Assembly: GCA_016630905.1 (NCBI GenBank)
Contig: WBMQ01000003.1
Coordinates: 1,240,001 to 1,304,000, forward strand
Length of the DNA: 64,000 bases
Reading direction: 5' to 3'
Source: Capillidium heterosporum
Taxonomy: Eukaryota; Entomophthoromycota; Entomophthoromycetes; Entomophthorales; Capillidiaceae
The notes beneath the pieces were generated by a model. The model saw only the letters and a list, made by a program, of their open reading frames with translations, was not told the DNA's origin and ran no database searches. The stretch's first letter is position 1. The number at the start of each line of letters is the position of its first letter. Shown here one piece after another: positions 56,444-64,000 of this stretch. The translations under genes were made by a program, and so were the position numbers.

Positions 56444-58293
56444 TCAGTTACGCCATACCTTCAAAGTCTTATCTTTGGAACCGGTAACCACCTTATCTCC
56501 CTTGGGGGACCAATCGACGTCGAAAACCTCATCCAGATGTCCAGGCAGGTTGATTAATAGCTCACTCTTACGTATCAACCAAACTTTACAAGTGGAATCC
56601 TTGGATGCAGTAACCAACAGTCGGGAGTCGGCTGACCAGGCTAGCCTGTAGATACTGTTGACGTGACCTCGTAAATTTCCTTTGAATCTATTCATTCTCA
56701 TTAATATATCTTACGGGATCAAAATAAAGTAAAATAGCTTACTGTCCAGTGATAGGCGTCCCAAATCTTTACCGATTTATCAAATGAGGCCGAAGCAAGT
56801 AAACTGCCGTCAGGTGAAAAAGCTACATGATTAACCACCTTTTGATGACCTAGAGTAGAAACATAAATTAAGAATGAAAGCTTGTATATGTAAAGTACCG
56901 GTCATTCGAATAGGCTTGCTATCCTTCATGGGATGCCATAGATATAAGGTAAAGTCATCGGAGCAGGATACTAATCGCTCATCGGTATCTCCACTACGGT
57001 TAAGACAAGTCTGGTACCGCTCTTTGGCTTTAACTTTAGCTTCATCTGTTAAATACGAATCTGATTAGTAAACCTTAGCTAGATAAGAAATATACCCGAA
57101 TCAGGATCACAAGGCTGCTTATCGGTAATTTCGAATGGCCCAGTTCGTAGTACATAATCAGTCGACAAGGCTATAGAGTTTACCCAGTGCGCATGTCCGG
57201 ACAACGTCTTTAACAGGCATCCCTACAGAACGCTAGGGTTTAAATAATGTATAAAATAAACATGTAATACGGTAACTGGATCCCACAGCTTGATGGTACG
57301 ATCCTGACTGGAGGTATAAATAGTGCCGTTAGGCCCAGCACCACCCCATCGGACACAAGTAACCGATGAAGTATGCCCAGCCAACGTGAATATCGTCAAG
57401 TTTCGCGTAGGGTCCCAAACTCTACAGGTACCATCCTTACTTGCCGAAGCTAACCTAGGGTTCTTGTTTCTAAAAATAAAAGTGTTGGTAAAAAAACTTC
57501 CAAGATGCTATCTTACAGATGGAAGGGCTCCCAAGCCAAACTATTCACATGCTTACTATGTCCTATCAAAGGTTTGCCTAAAGCTTTACCTAGCTTAGGG
57601 ATCCCATAATCGTACCTATTTTCACCGTTAATTTTCAAGTTGGGGTATATAGTTTACTGAATTATCCATACCGCCTGAAGCCAACTTTCGCGAGTTGGGA
57701 CTGAAGCTCAAACTTAACACCCAGTTGGTATGACCTACTAAACTGGTCTTGGGTAGGTCGGTAGCTAGATCCCACAGACGTACCAAGTTATCACCACCTC
57801 CCGAAGCTAAGTATAAACCACAGGGGGAGAACTGTACCGTCAAGACGGCTTCCTTATGACCTATTAATTTTTGAAATGATTAGTAAGCGAATGCAAATTT
57901 CAAAAAATTACCTGACAAAGTAGAGGAGCATCTAGTGATAGGCTTTATTTTGAAGATAGCTTGCGGTTCGTAGTAGATCTCCAAAGTTTCTTCCAAAGAT
58001 TTGCTGTTTGTTTGAATGTAGGTCGACTCTATAGTGGTTAGAAGTTCTTTGTTGTCGATCTTTAAAGTGTAGGGTAATGGCTCTTCCTATTTTTGGAGTT
58101 TTAGTATCTAATGGTGAGGAAATAGTACATTTTCCAACAGTTGGTTCAAAATTTCGTTTAGTTGATGGGGTTCTAAAGTGGTGGGAAGTTGAATAGTATC
58201 CAAATCTTTGGAGGTCGCATTGTTGGACTTGAACTTTACCAACATCAAATTGTTCTTGGCTGGGACTGGGGTCGTTTCAGTTTGATCGCTCAT
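56444..58293 (-). CDS. RSA4: NLE1/Rsa4 WD-repeat ribosome assembly factor
   Basis: This is a nucleolar/nuclear factor in 60S maturation, partner of the Rea1/Mdn1 AAA ATPase. From the ATG at 58293, the N-terminal NLE (ubiquitin-like) domain includes LMLVKFKSN and [12 protein letters not shown] across intron 58087-58128. Then come eight WD repeats, for example [49 protein letters not shown]-type ends, and the last unit [12 protein letters not shown] with stop at 56444. At 57654-57655 the frame breaks by one extra base after the GMDNSV segment (GTA then ACT), restoring [27 protein letters not shown]. Several further introns of about 40-70 nt lie between 57600 and 56740. Low-risk family call. Confidence 0.85.
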
Positions 58294-58294
58294 T

Positions 58295-59385
58295 GCTCTA
58301 TATCTTCTACTTTTGGAGTCTGGTTGGCGAACTTTTTGGACTTCTAGTGGAATAAGAAGCCTTTTTTCGATTTGATGAGATGGAATTTGGACAATTCTCT
58401 AGAAATAATAAAAAACTTTGGTAAAAGTTTAAAAGTTTGGCATTGAAAAGTTTTGAATATTAGACACATTTAAACTAAAGTTTGCAAAAGTATCATCAGC
58501 TTATGTAGGATTGTAGGTCTATTCTGTCAACTAATATGAACCATTTTCTAAATACTATTCAAAAACATGTAGCCAATAAAACATCTCCAAAAATACAAAA
58601 GCATATATATTTATTGATTAGAAGTCATAACCAAATCGATACCTATCCAACAACTAATTGGACTAAATGCTTCAAGGCTGAAGGGAACGTGCAGCTTTTA
58701 CTGCTCTGTTACCAGTCACATACATTACCAACATCTCTAATGGCCTAATCTATTGTAATTTAAGCTACATTCATTATACTTGGCCCTTTACTTTATGAAA
58801 TTAATCTAAGTTTAACCATCAAAGGATATAGATCCAAACTTCAACTTTTCAAGAAACTTAGATTCGTTACAGAGTTGTGATTATAGGTCTCGTAAACAAT
58901 TTATCTACTTATATGGATGGCTAAAGCTTTACGATGAAATAATTTTGATGAGTAGCAATCTTTTATGTGTACAATATTTTTATTTTAAACGAACCATAGT
59001 TTTTGAAGGTGATAGTAGGTTGCTCTTGGATCACTTTTATATAGTTTTTTTGAATTAGCTGATGAAATATGAAAATGTTACCTTTATTAATTTTAGAAAG
59101 ATTGAGTGATTGAAGGCATCTATACAATCTTAGTTTGTAAATAAAATTTCAAACGAAAAATATGGTTTATATCCAATATAGAAGTTTTTATTTCGATGCA
59201 ATAGATTGGTAGATTTAAACCATTTACTATTCTAATAAAATTATATAGGCAAATAGAATTGAACTTTCATGATAACGAAATTGATGCTTATAAGAGATAC
59301 AGCCATTTCAAGTATCCCCGAAGTTTAAGTAGAATGTTTTTATATCACTAGCAATACCCTTTCTTTCATTTACTAAATTTCAACC
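58295..59385. other. Intergenic, about 1.1 kb
   Basis: AT-rich. A short frame at 58536-58748 has no recognisable content and is probably chance. Confidence 0.45.
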
Positions 59386-59395
59386 CATTCCAAAG

Positions 59396-60614
59396 TATAT
59401 CGAATTCTGAGCAACTATCACTACCAGATAACTCATGTGCATCAAACATAGTAGCACAATTGAAAAGCCTTATCGCCAGTAGTTACCTTAATTTACTGCT
59501 AATATTCATCCCATTAGACTTACCTCCTTCCTACCTTGACTTCCTTCCAGCTATTACCTTTCTACTTAACGCTTTAGCACTTATTATCAAAACTTTTAAA
59601 TTTTACCGTAAAAAACTTGACTTTCATGTGCTTTCTGCTATGAGAGCCTTTTACAACCCAGCCTTTAATAGTGGTGTAGGGCTACTGATAACTAGATCAG
59701 CTTCAAATCTCAAACCTATCCAAATCACACTGGCCACTATTCTATATTCCTTGTTCTTAAACCTGTTCTTCGTAATTAATTTTAATTGTTCAAAGTTAAT
59801 AATTTGTAGATATTTGGTATATGTTTCTTTATAGACGGCATCAAGTCATTCAGAGAGATATATAGAGTTTACACCGAATCAAGTGCTTGTAAGGTTTTTA
59901 ATCTGCCTGTTGATTCCAGCTTTTGGCCTTGATGGAGTCATCAATTTAGGTGCTTCTTGGATATACACTACTCATCGTACAGACTAGTCCTCTTTTGTTT
60001 CAATCGAATGAATACATAGACGCCTTTAAAGATGCCTCTAGTATTGAGGAGAAGCCTAAAATTCGGCATACAGCTTTACAATATATATATTTAACCAAAT
60101 ATTTTAAATCGTTCTAATGGTGCGAATTTTATCTCTATATTTTAGTATAGTTATTGTATTTCTCACCTTAGTATTCTCAGCTGAAGCTTTCGTCGATAGT
60201 ATAGAAGGCTTTAGTAAACAGGTAGAAGTATTTTATATATTGATAGGTACTATATCAATACCCATTTTAAGCAACATTGGCAAATATACGGCCACTATCA
60301 CCTCAGCTTTCGAAATCAAACTGTAATAAAATGTGGAGATTGTTATCGGATTGTCACTTCATAAAGCTTGTTTAGTTGCACTAAATTTCGTGGTGTTCAC
60401 TTGGGTCAGAAGTAAGCCTGAGTTTTGCTATTTGAAGGTGCCGACGTTAATATTTACAACATTGGTGCTGAGTGTAATCAGCTTGTTACAGGTATATCTA
60501 CTATCACAAACTCAATAAACTAATAGGCATAAACTTTAGTATGGTAGATCGAATTGGAGTGAAGGCCTATTTTTTATAACTATCTATGTTTCATTTATAA
60601 CCTCTGCTTTATAA
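59396..60614 (+). pseudogene. Decayed CAX/VCX-like exchanger paralogue
   Basis: This aligns along its length with the gene at 19645-20916, including matching intron positions (around 59778, 60096 and 60491). The start codon is lost: where the intact copy has ATGTCGTCT, this copy has ATATCGAAT. Two adjacent in-frame TAA codons at about 60325-60330 replace the codons of LDTS. The alpha-1 motif is FNSGVGLLITRSA (Glu lost), and alpha-2 is SNIGKYTATIT (Glu to Lys, as in the other copy). It ends with the TTATAA stop at 60612-60614. Expression as a transporter is unlikely. Confidence 0.8.
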
Positions 60615-62640
60615 CTAGTATTTAACAGCATCTATTAAATAAATGGCTTCTTATACCTCTATACATCAAATTTATATTCCATCATTACAAATATTAGTTT
60701 GCTCTTTCGGCTATTTTAAGCATGTATATACTTTGCTTTATAATTATGAGCCATACTATGTATAGGTAGGCTATTAGACATAAGAAAATACAATGCTCCT
60801 ATGCTAGCAATGTAGTTAATGTAAATTACTTATATTGATTAATACAATTGAGTTAAAAATAGTTGCTATTTAAATGGGTAAAGTCAGTTTGTATAGGAGA
60901 CAAGTAGTTAATATCGAACCATGTATATTTTCTCAAGTTATCAAATTTAAACTATTGTGAAAATAGGAAAACTATATTTTGGTCCTATTATTTCCACAAC
61001 TTTCCGACATATACCTTGATAATTTATACTTAACACAAAAGTCTGCCCTATATATTTAAGCAAGCATAGCCATATACACCTGACCATATTTTCCTATCAA
61101 GATATCATAGCTGTTTGATTGTTCCTTTATAATATAGGCTGTGCAGAAAGCTATTCTGTCTCTATCCTATCTAGATCGTCTACCTTCATAGATATTTATG
61201 GGTAGGAACATAACTGCCTATAGTAAAATCCATCTGCAAGGATATCAAGTTCATTTGTATATGTATAAATATGCCCTATTCTTGAAAAAATGGGCGTGTA
61301 ATACCGAAATAGTGTATAGCTATTTTGAAAATTATTTTATTCAAGCTTGTTTATGTAAAATTTTGGTTAGTAATATATTGTCTGAAGCTGCGCTACTTTA
61401 TGTTCTACCAATCGGCTCGATTCGATTTGTTGAAATAGAACTTCAATGAGGCAATGCTCATCCTCAAGAATAACCAATGATTTTACTAATTCGAGTACGA
61501 TATTAGATTTGGATGATTTGTAGCTAATCAAATGATAGTCACGCGTTTGAATGGGAGAAATTTTATCAAGGTGATAGATACCAATTTATTGCGACTTTGA
61601 GTTCAAAGTAGCAAGTAATTCGTCCATAGATTAGGCGAAATTACAATACTACACGTTTTAAAATAATTTATATAGTTAATTTTAGTTGGTAACAGGCTTC
61701 ATATAGTTGTAGATATGTAGTATTCTACTACTAAATATATTTTGTAGCAGTGAGGCCCATAAATATTTATGTGTTTGCGCTCAAAGCCAATGCTATTCGC
61801 CAAGCTAAAGGTATTAGAAACCCTCTTAAAAGGAACCCTTCATATTATTCTTCCCAATCGATATACCCTTGATGATTTGCTACTATGTGTAAAAAGAAGT
61901 TTCCTGTTACTAAGAGAGATATCTTATTCAAAAACTATCAAATTCGCCAGCAAATTGGCAAACTAACTAAATCGAAAATAGAAATTGGTAAGGCAGGATG
62001 GCTGGAATAAATTGTAAGCAAGGGTTACCAAGAATACAGAACTTTTTACGGTCAGATTAGGAATGGTGGGTCTGATGAGGGTAAAAGCAGCTATCGTACT
62101 AGCTGCTGTAAATCGACCGAGGCGGATAAAACTTGGATTTGCAATTGCTTATATGTTTGGATTCTGGTTGGGAAGACATTATTAAAAATTATCCTACTGA
62201 TGCTTCGATTGCTGAAGCGCCACAACACATAGAAGGAACCAGCCGCCATTGATTGGACTATGTGTCCGTCTCCTTCACAATCAATTTTATATGTGTATTA
62301 GGAATTAAAGCTTAAGTTCCCGTGATCCATTAACAAGTTGGGCTCGAAGCTCGGAATAATAAAGTTGCAGTCGCCTCAATTCCCATTGACTGATCCAATA
62401 GAATGTTGCTAAAAATAGCTTAGAACGAAGTCTAAAAGCAGGTTGCCACGAATATAGAATGCCAATGGATAAAATTTCGATGCTTAAAAGGGCTTTGAGG
62501 ACCATCCCAAACTACAATTTTCTCTCAACCATCTGTTCAAACTGTACATATAAAATTTTAGTATACACCCCATACCCGATATCCCACAACCATAGACGTA
62601 CGACACATAGACGTTATTCACGAACTGCCACTGTAACCTA
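60615..62640. other. AT-rich region with a possible transposase relic
   Basis: Mostly empty AT-rich DNA. Short frames at 61198-61449 and 61769-61966 lack clear homology except as noted for 61769-62300. It ends with about 150 bp of more mixed sequence before the last gene. Confidence 0.4.
61769..62300 (+). pseudogene. Possible Tc1/mariner-type transposase relic
   Basis: Broken frames contain RYTLDDLLLCVKRS followed by SYSKTIKFASKLAN (helix-turn-helix-like). About 150 bp on there is a stretch reading KAAIVLAAVNRPRRIKLGFA and IAYMFG, then W-x-DI-x-KNYPTDASIAEAPQ in the next frame. This recalls the transposase block with R-x-x-RL-x-FA and W-x-x-D-W-K-x-(V/I)-(V/I)-x-x-D. Several stops and frame changes separate the pieces. 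Recognition is weak. Confidence 0.3.
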
Positions 62641-62647
62641 ACATAAA

Positions 62648-63565
62648 ATGCAAGATATCAACCTAGAAGCGTCCAAAATCCCCCACCTCCGCCTTAAGCT
62701 CTTCCCTAAAGGTCTACTGCAGAAGGCCTGGTCGGTTCAAGACTCCAACTCCAAGGAGGAGCTGTTTGTTATCCACCCCACCACCAAGGATGTCAAGCTG
62801 ACCTTCATATCGGGATTAACCTGCAGTGCCGACTTACCCTCTACACCTACCGCCACCTACAAGGAAATCACCTTCAACCCGGTCTACGAGGAGGACGTAG
62901 TCAAGACCAAACTCAAAAACAAACGCAAGAGCTGGAGCCTGAAGACTAACTTCTCCTTCCAAGACACCAAAATCCAGAGTTCCGTCTACAACACCGACCT
63001 CAAGGTGGAGTTGGAACCAGTCCTAGAAATCCACACCCCTTTCCTAATTAATATCGGAAGCACCAACCGTCACCCCTTTGAAATTGAAATCAACGGCACG
63101 CGACATGAGTTTGAAATCCGTAACATCACTGAGTTTTTCCAGTGGCGGGGCTGGTGCATCTACCCCAAAGGGGATAACGTCGATCCTACTAGACCCCTTG
63201 TTCGGTTCGTTTGGTTCGAGAAAGCTGCCTCGATAGCTAGTACCCCCTTCCACAACCGGTCTAACTTGCACTTAGGTGGGATTGAGTTCTTTGCCGCTTT
63301 ACCTGACCTCATGGTCCAAGGTATAATGATGGTTGTTTCGGCCTTCTTCACCGAGTGCCTCAAAGAGGAGACTTTTGACTGCTCTTCATCCACCGTCCCG
63401 TTGGCTCAAAGTTCAACTGACTCGGAGGTCTCCGATCCAGCTAGTCCAACTAACATCACCAACACGTTTATCTTTGAAGATCCTATCAGCATGGATCAGT
63501 ACCCCAACCGAGTTCTCAACAGTTTATCTAGTAAGCATGCCGCCAGTAGAGCTAATTCTCTCTAA
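62648..63565 (+). CDS. Unrecognised intronless protein, 305 aa (possible tubby-like/LOR-type fold)
   Basis: The ATG at 62648 opens a single exon. The N-terminus reads HLRLKLFPKGLLQKAWSVQD. The middle is beta-rich with alternating hydrophobics (LEIHTPFLINIGSTN; HEFEIRNITEFFQWRGWCIY), then a conserved-looking GIEFFAALPDLMVQGIMMVV helix near residue 225. A Ser-rich acidic tail follows and ends with RANSL. The twelve-stranded pattern and C-terminal hydrophobic helix resemble tubby-like/LURP-one-related proteins, but no specific motif confirms it. No signal peptide. Codon use is C-rich, like the transporter and chitin synthase, suggesting good expression. Confidence 0.6.
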   Translation: MQDINLEASKIPHLRLKLFPKGLLQKAWSVQDSNSKEELFVIHPTTKDVKLTFISGLTCSADLPSTPTATYKEITFNPVYEEDVVKTKLKNKRKSWSLKTNFSFQDTKIQSSVYNTDLKVELEPVLEIHTPFLINIGSTNRHPFEIEINGTRHEFEIRNITEFFQWRGWCIYPKGDNVDPTRPLVRFVWFEKAASIASTPFHNRSNLHLGGIEFFAALPDLMVQGIMMVVSAFFTECLKEETFDCSSSTVPLAQSSTDSEVSDPASPTNITNTFIFEDPISMDQYPNRVLNSLSSKHAASRANSL

Positions 63566-63569
63566 GTTG

Positions 63570-64000
63570 TCCAGAAATTTTGTTTAAAAGTCCTAAATTA
63601 TATAAAGTTATCGTTATCCATCAATCAAAGTCTATGCTATATCAAGTTTTTAAAATATACTTAAAATATTGCAATGTGAAGGAAAATTATACAGTATGTA
63701 ATGGACTAGTAGATCATCCATTATTAGGTTAGTATGAAAACCACCCTTATCTAAACAATAGAAAAAAGATCCCTATATTTATCACATAATGGTTACTTTT
63801 GACTAGAGTTAAATTTGTCCATATTTTATCGAAATCCAACCAAAAATGCTAAACTTTCACAAATCTGTAGCTTTCAAAGAATCCATCAAAATTGTGTAAG
63901 CTCTTTGTTTAAACTTTTACTACCTTGTCATTAAACCGAATCAGCTAGTAGGTCAACATATGCTCATATAGGTCGGATGATCTGTCTCTATAGCTTTATG
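63570..64000. other. Window end, no gene seen
   Basis: AT-rich 3' flank of the last gene. Nothing further is supported. Confidence 0.45.

Noticed and set aside
58536-58748. 70-residue plus-strand frame
   Set aside because: No domain, signal or splice context; the expected chance length in this AT-rich DNA.
1-64000. tRNA genes and CRISPR arrays
   Set aside because: I scanned for T-loop-like GTTCGA contexts and regularly spaced direct repeats and found none that fold or recur convincingly. A covariance-model scan would be decisive.

Overview
The window is nuclear DNA from a fungus. It carries a chitin synthase, a fungal-type drug/H+ antiporter and a hexose-type transporter. Genes are compact, AT-rich between genes, and split by many small GT-AG introns (mostly 37-67 nt) that start gtaag/gtaat and often contain a ctaac-like branch point. 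Trypsin-like S1 proteases and a SNAPC1-like subunit hint at an early-diverging lineage, but I cannot name the species. I found no tRNA, rRNA or CRISPR array.

Layout. 0.15-2.0 kb: RAD52 homologue. 2.2-3.6 kb: DHA1-type MFS antiporter (minus). 4.9-5.5 kb: small secreted protein (minus). 6.2-9.2 kb: tandem pair of secreted trypsin-like proteases. 10.5-13.1 kb: chitin synthase. 14.3-15.2 kb: predicted tail-anchored protein (minus). 16.5-17.5 kb: DUF1295/steroid-reductase-like membrane enzyme. 17.7-28.2 kb: a block bounded by two nearly identical 1,634-bp inverted copies of an F-box/LRR-like gene, enclosing a CAX-like exchanger, a SNAPC1-like gene and a secreted alkaline phosphatase. 29.1-29.8 kb: LEA2-type membrane protein. 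31.2-35.0 kb: degraded LTR retroelement with a Gag-protease reading frame that begins with four predicted membrane segments. 36.6-38.0 kb: unrecognised helical protein. 38.6-39.9 kb: KAPA-synthase-like PLP enzyme. 40.3-41.3 kb: exosome subunit RRP41. 41.3-45.7 kb: gene-poor. 45.7-47.2 kb: hexose transporter. 47.7-48.3 kb: secreted repeat protein with Kex2-like sites. 49.8-53.8 kb: long coiled-coil protein, possibly Mlp/TPR. 54.4-56.2 kb: WAPL-like helical protein (tentative). 56.4-58.3 kb: NLE1/Rsa4 (minus). 59.4-60.6 kb: decayed paralogue of the CAX-like gene. 61.8-62.3 kb: possible transposase relic. 62.6-63.6 kb: unrecognised protein.

The most important technical observation is that at least nine otherwise well-conserved genes carry single-base frame breaks. 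Nearly every one can be read as a third codon position that was either doubled into two synonymous bases (C/T, A/G, once C/A) or dropped. That is the footprint expected when heterozygous synonymous sites are mis-resolved in a consensus. These genes are therefore probably intact, and the source is probably diploid or heterokaryotic.

No single pathway unites the window. It mixes housekeeping functions (DNA repair, exosome, ribosome assembly, snRNA transcription, cell wall), secreted or surface functions (proteases, phosphatase, repeat proteins, transporters) and mobile DNA.
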